DNA from: Bin5 sp965200685
GTDB taxonomy: Bacteria; Chloroflexota; Anaerolineae; Caldilineales; Caldilineaceae
Direction: 5' to 3'
DNA length: 64,000 nt
Assembly (NCBI GenBank): GCA_965200685.1
Contig: OZ241379.1
Span: 3,534,001-3,598,000 of the forward strand
Below, in pieces: positions 57,701 to 64,000 of the stretch. The stretch's first letter is position 1. Every line of letters starts with the position of its first letter. The position numbers were made by a program, and so were the translations under genes. The notes below the pieces were generated by a model. It was not told the DNA's origin, did not search any database, and was given only the letters and a program-made list of their open reading frames with translations.

Positions 57701-59575
57701 ATCGTCCACGCGGCCAGCGGCCTATGGCAGGTACTGACAACCGATAGAAGCCTGCCTGGCTATGATTTCTGGGCACCGAGTCGGGTTATCCCCTTTACCA
57801 TCAACGAATTCCCTTACTGGAGTTTCACGTATGCTGATCTGCACCCGCACATGATCGGCATTCCCTTTTCCATCTTCTTTCTCGCCCTGGTGCTAACCCT
57901 CTTGAACAGTTATGACATGGACTGGAGGCGACACTGGCGTTATGGGCTGCTGCTGTTGGGGAGCTTCGCGTTTACACTAGGTGTGTTGGCAAACGTGAAC
58001 CTGTGGGAGTTGCCCACCTATTATGGGCTGGGTACGCTGGCCTTTGCCATAGCCCTGTACCGGGGCCGCACCGCAGTTAAGGCGCAGCAAAACCCAGACA
58101 GTGACAGGCTACAGACCATTGGCCATCGGCCAGGGCTATGGGTAGGGTTTGCGGTGTTGTGTCTGGCCGCTACGTATCTGTTGTTCCTCCCCTTTTTCCG
58201 TAACTATACAAACGTGGCTGCGAGTGGGGTGGGAAGCGTGCGTACCCCAGATGACGTGGGCACATGGCTGTTGATCTGGGGGTTCTTCGGCTTTATCCTG
58301 TTTTCGTGGATGCTCATTGAAGGGTTTCGTGGCCACAAGCACGAAAAACCACTGGTCATCGACCAGGGGCCCGTGACCAGTGAGCAGCAGTTACAGGACA
58401 TTGTAGTTCCTTCTCTTGCTCTGAGCCCGGCCCATGGGGAGAACAATCGACCAACGGGGTTGGCACGTACCTTTGAGCTGGTTGGGGGGCAATTTGCCCG
58501 CCTGCCGCGCTTGATACAGCTCTATCGGCTGCTCATTGCTCGGCCGACCGTCGGCTATGTGACAGGGGTGCTTCTGGTCCCGCTGTTGGTTCTCGTCTCC
58601 TTGGTATTGCTGCTGTTTACAGAGCATACCATTCTGGCTTTGTGCCTACCGTTTCTGGGGCTGGCCTTTCTGCTGCTGTGGCGACAGGGACATAGTGCGG
58701 AGCCTGGCGCGCTGTATATTGCCCTGCTGACAACAACCGGATTGGCACTTCTGGCCAGTACACAGGTGATCTATCTGAAAGATTTTCTGCAAGGCGGCGA
58801 TTGGTATCGCATGAACACACTGTTCAAATTCTTCATACAAGTCTGGGTACTCTGGGGTGTCGCTGCAGCCATAGCTTTGCCCAGAATCTTGAAATCCCAC
58901 TGGCCACTGGCCCCTGACCAGTGGCCAGTGAAATCTGCAGTGTGGGGTTTCATTTTCATCCTCCTCTTCAGTGCTAGCCTGGTGTATCCTCTGTGGGGTA
59001 CGCCTGCACGCTTGGCGCAGCGTTTCCCCGGCTGGCAGCCGCAGCTTGGTACGCTAGACGGGATGGCCTATATGGAAAACGGCGTTTACTTCTGGCCAGA
59101 TGGCAACAATGCCATTGAACTGCGCTATGATTGGGAGGCGATTCAATGGCTGTTGGCGAACGTGCGCGGCAATGTTGTTGTTGTGGAGTCTGCCGAGATC
59201 GACTACTACCGGGCCGGCGGTACACGGGTCGCCAGCCTGACCGGCCTTAGCGGACTGACCGGAATGCACGAGGGCGAGCAGCGCTATGCTGATCTTGTGG
59301 GCGCGCGCGCGGGTGTGCTCAATGAGTTCTGGAATACCGAAGACATGGGGCGCATACAGCAGTTAATCGCTGAACTGGACATCGGGCTGATATACGTGGG
59401 GCAGTTGGAACGGCATCAGCACCCGGCTGCTGTGGAGAGACTGCGGCAACTTGCAGCAGATGACGAGCTCCAGACAGTGTACCAAAACGAAAAAGTGACG
59501 ATCTATGGGGTGCCATCCCAGATGATACGCACGAATGATGGGGTCTACATACCTGTGCAGAACCCGAGTGGCTAG
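54719..59575 (+). CDS. Giant membrane protein: GT39-like domain fused to DUF2298-type domain
   Basis: 1618 residues with more than 25 predicted membrane segments. Residues about 1-600 resemble GT39/PMT-type polyprenol-dependent glycosyltransferases, with an early acidic motif HPDE (39-42) after the first helix. Residues about 700-1600 resemble DUF2298 proteins of Chloroflexota: FMEFAFLNGILRSPTFPPLDPHFAGGYINYYYYG, then FPYWSFTYADLHPHMIGIPF and a soluble C-terminal part. Odd points: bases 55300-56700 are strikingly G- and T-rich, 55963-56075 carries a duplicated block around a 38-nt copy of a glycosyltransferase gene, and several dispersed repeats are translated in frame. A second DUF2298 gene follows after 63 bases. 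A role in envelope glycan assembly is inferred. Confidence 0.87.
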   Translation: MKVVRPTPTYIHVLLGVVVLCGLGLRTWNVNFDSSLNAHPDERSTACFYAPSIGWPSSFEEFWDPQRSPLNPLWDRENARRRSFTYGHFPLYLGILTGELLSSLAPLGKLLPLSEKTVALMERADTACSGVAVAGRLLISLLDTLTIFLLFLLGRRLYGAVGGLLAATLYAFTAQAVQLSHFFAMDPASTTFTVVAVYGGVVMVEGGWWRGVLYAGVGSGLAIASKFSAAPIVLVPVVAFVVVVWQTKGGSQARGVWGERGSMQLIGGVVLSLVLAFVSFFMTSPYGVLAWENFLQATLIEQGEMVRGLADMPFTRQYRNTVPYVYFIEQQVLWGLGLPLGLVGLVGVMWGLGKLLLLRSRPGELLVWAWLVPYFGITGGFLAKFNRYMSPVLPFVLLLVAGMLVAFSEDAGGRARSGLFRNGVSYPMGFNAWIVHQRRVRSGLVRKGVSYLLALVGIVGGMLWSLAYVNGVYSREHTWVQSSRWVYANVESGSVILWELWDDPLPKRILGEPGMDMGSHGLRHIDWSPYEEDTAEKYEILKGKLREADYVIYSSKRIYGSVDELPERYPMTTRYYELMFAEELGYVQVADIRSGPRLWGWEWDDQVADESWSLYDHPRVTVFAKERELSDAEFDALLGSSWEGAIPWYRGQDPPFSAFLIALGLGSSQESRGRGLLNNILALLPGQEVAASQPPLEQRLDLSLAMPLHELPLVDNYRWNTVASENSWLAVGWWWFVISLLGWLAWPLAFVLFRRLRDRGYLVAKTLGWLLAGWLLWLCASFGLAHNTVRNAWLTVVLLALLSGVVLIRSRWDVWKYTRRMWRILLLGEGLFAGAFVLFVFIRLDNPDIWHPVFGGEKFMEFAFLNGILRSPTFPPLDPHFAGGYINYYYYGIYLVGYLIKLSGIYAEVAFNLAIPTLFALTVINAFCVAYTAVAREDPIRPSTDDWRSGIGRALLAPLFVAFIGNLDSCAQLVRKLVAVSDSHFQSALPALQTIVHAASGLWQVLTTDRSLPGYDFWAPSRVIPFTINEFPYWSFTYADLHPHMIGIPFSIFFLALVLTLLNSYDMDWRRHWRYGLLLLGSFAFTLGVLANVNLWELPTYYGLGTLAFAIALYRGRTAVKAQQNPDSDRLQTIGHRPGLWVGFAVLCLAATYLLFLPFFRNYTNVAASGVGSVRTPDDVGTWLLIWGFFGFILFSWMLIEGFRGHKHEKPLVIDQGPVTSEQQLQDIVVPSLALSPAHGENNRPTGLARTFELVGGQFARLPRLIQLYRLLIARPTVGYVTGVLLVPLLVLVSLVLLLFTEHTILALCLPFLGLAFLLLWRQGHSAEPGALYIALLTTTGLALLASTQVIYLKDFLQGGDWYRMNTLFKFFIQVWVLWGVAAAIALPRILKSHWPLAPDQWPVKSAVWGFIFILLFSASLVYPLWGTPARLAQRFPGWQPQLGTLDGMAYMENGVYFWPDGNNAIELRYDWEAIQWLLANVRGNVVVVESAEIDYYRAGGTRVASLTGLSGLTGMHEGEQRYADLVGARAGVLNEFWNTEDMGRIQQLIAELDIGLIYVGQLERHQHPAAVERLRQLAADDELQTVYQNEKVTIYGVPSQMIRTNDGVYIPVQNPSG
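55963..56075 (+). repeat. 38-base direct repeats flanking a 38-base copied segment
   Basis: The block starting GCGCTCCGGGTTG at 55963 recurs at 56038 with about three changes, a 75-base period. Between them lies 55998-56035, which equals the reverse complement of 15479-15516 at 36 of 38 positions. In protein this adds MGFNAWIVHQRR and repeats RSGL-x-R-x-GVSY. Confidence 0.8.
58093..58138 (+). repeat. Dispersed repeat copy in the giant membrane protein gene
   Basis: CAGTGACAGGCTACAGACC, then ATTGGCCATCGGCCAGGG, is read as DSDRLQTIGHRPG in a loop between membrane segments. It is a member of the family described at 58898-58930. Confidence 0.5.
58349..58400 (+). repeat. Dispersed repeat copy in the giant membrane protein gene
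   Basis: CCACTGGTCATCGACCAGG, then GCCCGTGACCAGTGAGCAG and CAGTTACAGG, is read as PLVIDQGPVTSEQQLQ in a predicted cytoplasmic or outer loop. Confidence 0.5.
58898..58930 (+). repeat. Perfect 13-bp inverted repeat inside coding sequence
   Basis: CACTGGCCACTGG (58898-58910) and CCAGTGGCCAGTG (58918-58930) form a perfect stem with a 7-base loop inside the giant gene, read as HWPLAPDQWPV in a loop. It is the cleanest palindromic member of the dispersed family. Confidence 0.7.
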
Positions 59576-59638
59576 TGAGCAGTGCCCAGGTAAGCCCATG
59601 CGTTTTTAAGCCCGAATCCTGATGCAGATAAGGAGTTC

Positions 59639-62239
59639 ATGCAGAAAATCGTGATTGAAATCATTACCCTATTCCTAGGCTGGTATCTGGTTACGCAGAT
59701 TGTCACTGTCGCTGCTATGCCTCTGGCCCTGCACTATTTCCGCTTTCTGCCAGACAGAGGCTTCGCGTTCGCCCGCATTTTCGGTATTCTGCTGCTGAGC
59801 TTCCTTCTCTGGTTGGGTACTAGCTACAGACTGCTGCACAATGACAGCGGTGGTGTATGGCTGGCTCTTCTGCTCGTCGCCCTCCTCAGTATCTGGGTGA
59901 CATTGACTTCAAAAACGACTCCAGAGCAGCCTTTGCAGTCTGGGCCGGACAATGCCCCGCGCGTCACCATGCACCTTTCACGGCTCCGCTCCCTCCTCCC
60001 GCCTTGGCCCTACCTCTTGAGTGTTGAGCTACTCTTCTTCTTCGCGTTCGCTGCTTGGACATGGGTCCGGGCCCAGGATCCGGCCATCAACCACACAGAA
60101 CAGCCGATGGACCTGATGTTTATGAACGGAATCTGGACCAGTGCCGCGTATCCTCCTCGGGATCCGTGGTTGGCCGGCTATGCGATCAGCTACTACTATT
60201 TCGGTTACTGGATGGTGATGACATTGGCCCGTATGGCTGGGCAGGCCCCGGAGATCGCCTACAATGTCGGCCAGGCATGTTGGTTCGGCCTGCTGCTCAC
60301 CGGCAGCTTCGGCATCGGCTACAACCTTGTGGCCAGTGAAGCCCCAACATCACAGGCCACAGATCACAGGCCATTGGCTACTGCAATGGCCGCAGGATTT
60401 CTCACGGCCATTGCTATCGGATTGACCGGCAATCTGCATGTGATCCTTGAATGGCTCTATGCCCAAGGTGTCCCGTTGGACCGTGTGACCCAGCTCTTTG
60501 ATGTGTACAACTTTCCGCAACAGGCACAGGTCAGCGGTCTGTGGTACATGGATAACGGTTGGAGCTGGTGGTGGCGGGCCAGCCGGGTGATCGAAGATCT
60601 CGACCTGTTGGGCAATCACATCGAAATCATTGACGAATTCCCGATCTTCAGTTATATCCTCGGCGACAACCATCCCCATGTACTGGCAATGCCGTTTGTC
60701 CTGTTGGTCGTAGCCATGGCATTGAACTGGTTCAATCAACCAGTGGGTGCTGCCCAGGGGGCGGTGCCCGGTTTCCGGATTAGGATTCCTTGGAGGAAAG
60801 GACCCAGCACCCCAACACCACTGTTTACAGCGATTCCTCTTGGCTTCCCGGGGCTTCTCTTGCTGACCACAGCCACGGGTGCCTTGCTCTTTCTCAATAC
60901 TTGGGATTTCCCGCCCTACTGGCTGCTGTTGGTATTGGTAGTGCTGTTTAAGCCAGGGGCCGGCAAAAAACCGCACAGGCCACAGAAGTTCCTAGCCACA
61001 GGCCCCTGGCCGCAGGCCACTGTGGTTGCGGGGCTGCTCCTGTTGGGGACACTCCTCCTCTATCTGCCCTACTTCTTAACTGCCCAGAGCCAGGCCGGTG
61101 GCATTCTGCCAAATCTTTTCCACCCGACCCGGCTGCCGCAATTTCTGTTGATGTTCGGCCATTTTCTCTTGGCCATCGTCGGGCTACTGCTCATCGCTTG
61201 GCGGGAACAACCGCCAGCAGGCACAGTATTGGCAACCAGCACCACCTTGGTACTCGGTCTGCCTGTCATATTTCTGCTGGTCAGCGGTATGCTGGCGACG
61301 ACTAGCGACCAATCTCTGATGGTGCGCCTGGCCCTGCCGGCCGATGCAAACAGTTATGGAGAACTGATGCTGCAGCGGCGTCTCTCACAGCCTTGGACAT
61401 TCCTCTTGATGGGCAGTCTTGCCTCCATAACCCTTGCCCTGCTCTGGCAGCGCCTTGTCGAACCGGGCAAGGCCTCCGTCACGATGACATTTGTGTTGTT
61501 TCTCGTGGCCATCGGCGTGCTGCTGGCCTATGCCCCGGAGTTTGTCTATCTGCGGGACAATTTTGGCACGCGTATGAATACGATTTTCAAATTCTACTAT
61601 CAAAGCTGGCTCTTATTGGGGACGGCGAGTGTCTATGCAATCGCCACCCAATGGCCAGTGAAGACCCAGGGACAGACCACAGGTCATCGGCCACTGGCTA
61701 CAGCAGTTCCATCTGCTCTCTCACTTTTGCTGATCATCGCCTGTCTGATCTATCCTGTAGCAGGCGTATACGCGAAGATCAGCGGATTCGGCACGAGCCA
61801 GCCAACGCTGAATGGCATCGCCTATATAAACGCGGATGAACAAGCGGTGATCGAGTGGATTCGTCGCAACACCGCGCCGGATGCCATCATTCTGGAGGCC
61901 AAAGGAGCCAGTTATCGGTGGGATTCGGCGCGCATTAGCGCAGCCAGCGGGCGGGCGACACTTTTGGGTTGGGACGGTCACCAATCCCAGTGGCGGGGAG
62001 ATGCCTACGGGGAGATGGCAGCCGGCCGGGCGGAAGCGATCCAAGAGGTGTACCAGCGGCCCAATCCGACCATATTGCGAGAACTGTTGCAGCGTTGGCA
62101 GATCGATTATGTACTTGTCGGCCCGGCCGAGCGTGCCCAGTATGGCATTACCCCCGCGTTGGAAAATCGCTTGATGCAGACCTTGGACATCGCATTTGAG
62201 CAGGGGGCATACCGCATTCTAGTGGCCAGTGGCCAGTGA
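59639..62239 (+). CDS. DUF2298-type multi-pass membrane protein
   Basis: 866 residues with about 15-18 membrane segments. It shares blocks with the C-terminal half of the preceding giant protein: MDLMFMNGIWTSAAYPPRDPWLAGYAISYYYFGYW, then EFPIFSYILGDNHPHVLAMPF, LLFLNTWDFPPYW and FVYLRDNFGTRMNTIFKFYYQSW. A soluble C-terminal part begins near ADEQAVIEWIRRNT. Loops contain three dispersed-repeat copies (60329-60390, 60966-61022, 61650-61710). It probably acts in envelope glycan or lipid-linked sugar processing; no reaction is proven for the family. It uses ATG 59639 after AAGGAG at 59629-59634. Confidence 0.88.
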   Translation: MQKIVIEIITLFLGWYLVTQIVTVAAMPLALHYFRFLPDRGFAFARIFGILLLSFLLWLGTSYRLLHNDSGGVWLALLLVALLSIWVTLTSKTTPEQPLQSGPDNAPRVTMHLSRLRSLLPPWPYLLSVELLFFFAFAAWTWVRAQDPAINHTEQPMDLMFMNGIWTSAAYPPRDPWLAGYAISYYYFGYWMVMTLARMAGQAPEIAYNVGQACWFGLLLTGSFGIGYNLVASEAPTSQATDHRPLATAMAAGFLTAIAIGLTGNLHVILEWLYAQGVPLDRVTQLFDVYNFPQQAQVSGLWYMDNGWSWWWRASRVIEDLDLLGNHIEIIDEFPIFSYILGDNHPHVLAMPFVLLVVAMALNWFNQPVGAAQGAVPGFRIRIPWRKGPSTPTPLFTAIPLGFPGLLLLTTATGALLFLNTWDFPPYWLLLVLVVLFKPGAGKKPHRPQKFLATGPWPQATVVAGLLLLGTLLLYLPYFLTAQSQAGGILPNLFHPTRLPQFLLMFGHFLLAIVGLLLIAWREQPPAGTVLATSTTLVLGLPVIFLLVSGMLATTSDQSLMVRLALPADANSYGELMLQRRLSQPWTFLLMGSLASITLALLWQRLVEPGKASVTMTFVLFLVAIGVLLAYAPEFVYLRDNFGTRMNTIFKFYYQSWLLLGTASVYAIATQWPVKTQGQTTGHRPLATAVPSALSLLLIIACLIYPVAGVYAKISGFGTSQPTLNGIAYINADEQAVIEWIRRNTAPDAIILEAKGASYRWDSARISAASGRATLLGWDGHQSQWRGDAYGEMAAGRAEAIQEVYQRPNPTILRELLQRWQIDYVLVGPAERAQYGITPALENRLMQTLDIAFEQGAYRILVASGQ
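60329..60390 (+). repeat. Dispersed repeat copy in the DUF2298 gene
   Basis: GTGGCCAGTGAAGCC, then ACAGGCCACAGATCACAGGC and CATTGGCTACTGCAATGG, is read as ASEAPTSQATDHRPLATAM in a loop. Confidence 0.55.
60966..61022 (+). repeat. Dispersed repeat copy in the DUF2298 gene
   Basis: ACCGCACAGGCCACAGAAG, then CCACAGGCCCCTGGCCGCAG and GCCACTGTGG, is read as KPHRPQKFLATGPWPQATV. Confidence 0.5.
61650..61710 (+). repeat. Dispersed repeat copy in the DUF2298 gene
   Basis: AATGGCCAGTGAAGACCCAG, then GACAGACCACAGGTCATCGG and CCACTGGCTACAGCAGTTCC, is read as QWPVKTQGQTTGHRPLATAV. Confidence 0.55.
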
Positions 62240-62314
62240 TCCGTGCCCAGTGAAAAATCAAACCCCCAAATCCCAAAAGTCAATGCCCAGAGAAACCACA
62301 CAGGTCACTGCAAT
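62221..62314 (+). repeat. Dispersed repeat copies between the DUF2298 gene and the next membrane protein gene
   Basis: AGTGGCCAGTGGCCAGTGA, then TCCGTGCCCAGTG spans the stop codon of the upstream gene. CACACAGGTCACTGCAATTC lies at the start of the next gene (read as TQVTAI). Confidence 0.5.
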
Positions 62315-64000
62315 TCGTGTGGAACATGGCCTGTATGCTGTCCTGTTTGTGTTGGCACTGGTCTTGCGCGTCTATCGTTTGGGTACACTGCATCTCTTCA
62401 CACCACAGGAGGCCGCCCAGGCTTGGCCTGCCTGGGCGAGCAACAATGCCGTTCAACTTCCGCTGGTTGAACCGGTCAGTCCGCTGCTCTTTACACTCCA
62501 ACGGTTTCTTTTCTTCCTGACCGATGGCAATGAATTCTGGGCACGCTTAGCACCTGCCCTGGCGGGGGCCGGGCTGGTATTGGCCGCTTGGTCACTCCGT
62601 CGCTGTATGGGCCGTGGTGGCGCGCTGGCAGCAGCGTTAGGGTTCGCCTTTGATCCATGGCTGCTGGCCTTTAGCCGCCTAGGGGATAGTGCCATCCTGT
62701 CTGTTCTGCTCGGTGTGCTGCTGTTGGCTTGGCTCTGTAACACCAGGGACCAGGAAACCGCACAGGCCACAGACCACAGACTACAGACCACCGCAGTTGC
62801 GGTGATTGGCGGCCTGTTTCTGATCAGCGGACCCTTGGCATGGCTGCTGCTGCCGCTCATTCTGTTCGCCATATTTCTGCTTGATGGCAGGCCCATCAGC
62901 CGGCTTTCGCCGCTAGAACGCGGCCGGGCTGCTGTCGTGTTTGCCGCAACCGTTCTCATCGGTTCCAGCGGTCTACTGACCCATATTTCTGGCTTGGCGA
63001 CCATCGCGGAAAGCCTTGGCGTAGCAATCGCTCATCTAACTGCTGGCTCGGAGGCTGCGGTCTATCCGCTGCAGTGGGGGCTGCTACGTCTGCTGGTGGA
63101 TGAGCCGTTCTTGGTTCTGTTCGGCGGCAGTGGCTTGGTGGTTGTCCTCAAGCAGCAGTGGGCAGTGAAAGCCTCTCATACAGAAACACTAGCGGCCAGT
63201 GAAACCTTGCGGGCCACAGCGATTTGGCAGCGAATTCTGGCCGCTGGCGTGGGTTGGGGGCTATTGTGCCTGCTGTTGCCAGGGCGCACCCCGCTCAGTC
63301 TGCTGGTTCTAGGGCTGCCTCTGCTATTGCTGGCCGCGGGGACAGCAGCAGCCCTGCTACGTTTCGGACTATCCCGGCTGAATCAACTGGAAGCGAGCTG
63401 GGCAGCCTGTGCAATAATGGGGATCTTGCTGGTGACAGCGTTTTTCTGGACAGGAAATGCAGTCACCGCCTTGCGGCCTGGCAATTTTGAACCCGGCCTG
63501 CTGGCATTTTATCTACTGCTTCCGGCTCTATGTGTGTTCTTCGTTTGGTGGTTCGGCCTACGCACGAGCGGACAGATGTTGGGGCTGCTGCTGCTGACCG
63601 TCTTTTTCTTAGCAAATATCAGCAGTAGTTGGATGTTAAATCTGCGTCCGGATATCCAGAGGCGTAGCCTTTTTGTGGAAACCGCTGCCGATGGACTGAC
63701 ACTTCTGGTACAGGATGTGGCCCGTCTTAGTTCCCTGCGGGCCGGGGACCCGACCGAAGCAGTGCTCTATCTGCTGGTGCGGCCCCAGGTACAACCCTTC
63801 TATGCTTGGCATCTACGCACAATGCGTCATATACGCTGGGGCCCGGATAGTGACCCCATGGCATTGGACGCTTCGGCCCTGGTTGTGCGCGACGCGGGTG
63901 CCAGCCTACATGTAGCGGATGATTTTATCGGGAGCAGCTATTCTGTGATACAGCGTTGGCTGCCAACGGACTTGGCCGGCCTTAGCCAACATTTGCTCTG
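62283..64000 (+). CDS. Multi-pass membrane protein, GT39/Agl23-like (3' end outside window)
   Basis: The first 572 residues are present. It begins MPRETTQVTAIRVEHGLYAVLFVLALVLRVYRLG, followed by LFTPQEAAQA, where the acidic residue after the first helix matches the position of the catalytic Asp or Glu in GT39-type glycosyltransferases. About ten to twelve membrane segments follow, then a soluble region from about residue 455. Loops contain dispersed-repeat copies (62740-62797 read as NTRDQETAQATDHRLQTT; 63151-63220). It starts 44 bases after the DUF2298 gene, so the three large genes may be one unit for envelope glycosylation. Confidence 0.8.
   Translation, partial: MPRETTQVTAIRVEHGLYAVLFVLALVLRVYRLGTLHLFTPQEAAQAWPAWASNNAVQLPLVEPVSPLLFTLQRFLFFLTDGNEFWARLAPALAGAGLVLAAWSLRRCMGRGGALAAALGFAFDPWLLAFSRLGDSAILSVLLGVLLLAWLCNTRDQETAQATDHRLQTTAVAVIGGLFLISGPLAWLLLPLILFAIFLLDGRPISRLSPLERGRAAVVFAATVLIGSSGLLTHISGLATIAESLGVAIAHLTAGSEAAVYPLQWGLLRLLVDEPFLVLFGGSGLVVVLKQQWAVKASHTETLAASETLRATAIWQRILAAGVGWGLLCLLLPGRTPLSLLVLGLPLLLLAAGTAAALLRFGLSRLNQLEASWAACAIMGILLVTAFFWTGNAVTALRPGNFEPGLLAFYLLLPALCVFFVWWFGLRTSGQMLGLLLLTVFFLANISSSWMLNLRPDIQRRSLFVETAADGLTLLVQDVARLSSLRAGDPTEAVLYLLVRPQVQPFYAWHLRTMRHIRWGPDSDPMALDASALVVRDAGASLHVADDFIGSSYSVIQRWLPTDLAGLSQHLL
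62740..62797 (+). repeat. Dispersed repeat copy in the partial membrane protein gene
   Basis: CCAGGGACCAGGAAACCGC, then ACAGGCCACAGACCACAGAC and TACAGACCACCGCAGTTG, is read in frame in a predicted loop. Confidence 0.5.
63151..63220 (+). repeat. Dispersed repeat copy in the partial membrane protein gene
   Basis: AGCAGTGGGCAGTGAAAGC and GCGGCCAGTGAAACC, then GGGCCACAGCG, are related but more diverged members, read as QQWAVKAS and AASETLRATA. Confidence 0.4.

Overview
The window looks like part of a chromosome from an uncultivated Chloroflexota bacterium (Anaerolineae/Caldilineae-like). This is inferred from gene content and was not checked against any database. The indicators are two giant DUF2298-type membrane proteins, a DUF348/G5/3D-domain protein, and many Gfo/Idh/MocA, phytanoyl-CoA dioxygenase, enolase-superfamily and ABC uptake genes of the kind common in heterotrophic, often sponge- or sediment-associated Chloroflexota. 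No rRNA, tRNA or CRISPR array was recognised.

Layout. 1-8417 is a housekeeping block: the 5' part of ftsY, a divergent dGTPase, then a reverse-strand operon ffh-rpsP-khpA-rimM-dprA-manC-like-membrane protein driven by a good promoter at 8389-8417. 8488-19134 holds mixed single genes: a CDP-alcohol phosphatidyltransferase, a phosphoesterase, an orphan-looking C5 cytosine methyltransferase, an aldo/keto reductase, an alpha/beta-hydrolase fused to a SAM methyltransferase, a MOSC protein, a glycosyltransferase, a hydroxyacid dehydrogenase, a di-haem peroxidase with a lipoprotein partner, and a thioesterase.

19165-26037 is the most unusual part. A single-chain restriction-modification enzyme is preceded by a membrane-anchored coiled-coil gene. 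That pair has been tandemly copied three times. In each copy only the first 93 residues of the enzyme survive, including its apparent PD-(D/E)XK nuclease core, and they are joined in frame to a C-terminal scrap of an IS605-type TnpB protein. The coiled-coil genes differ in their number of 11- and 7-residue repeats. A distant relative of the coiled-coil gene lies at 52009-52767.

26015-50944 is a catabolic and uptake region: a D-2-hydroxyacid dehydrogenase, an enolase-superfamily enzyme, an ASPIC/FG-GAP lipoprotein, a HAD enzyme, an oligopeptide-type ABC operon, two Gfo/Idh oxidoreductases, a phytanoyl-CoA dioxygenase, an SDR, two zinc-type dehydrogenases, a sugar isomerase-like protein, a sugar-type ABC system and an amidohydrolase. 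Two foreign-looking cassettes interrupt it. One is a controller-regulated Type II-like restriction-modification system (40034-42114) whose promoter is itself a perfect palindrome. The other is a membrane protein, an OLD-like ATPase and a truncated partner, lying between the sugar-binding protein and its permeases (45891-47996).

51026-64000 carries a spermidine-synthase-like protein, the second coiled-coil gene, a cell-wall DUF348/G5/3D protein and three consecutive large membrane proteins (the last cut by the window end). These large genes, and several intergenic gaps, carry a dispersed GGCCAGTG/CACAGGCCACTG-type repeat that is translated in frame. One of them also holds a 38-nt near-copy of a glycosyltransferase gene 40 kb away.
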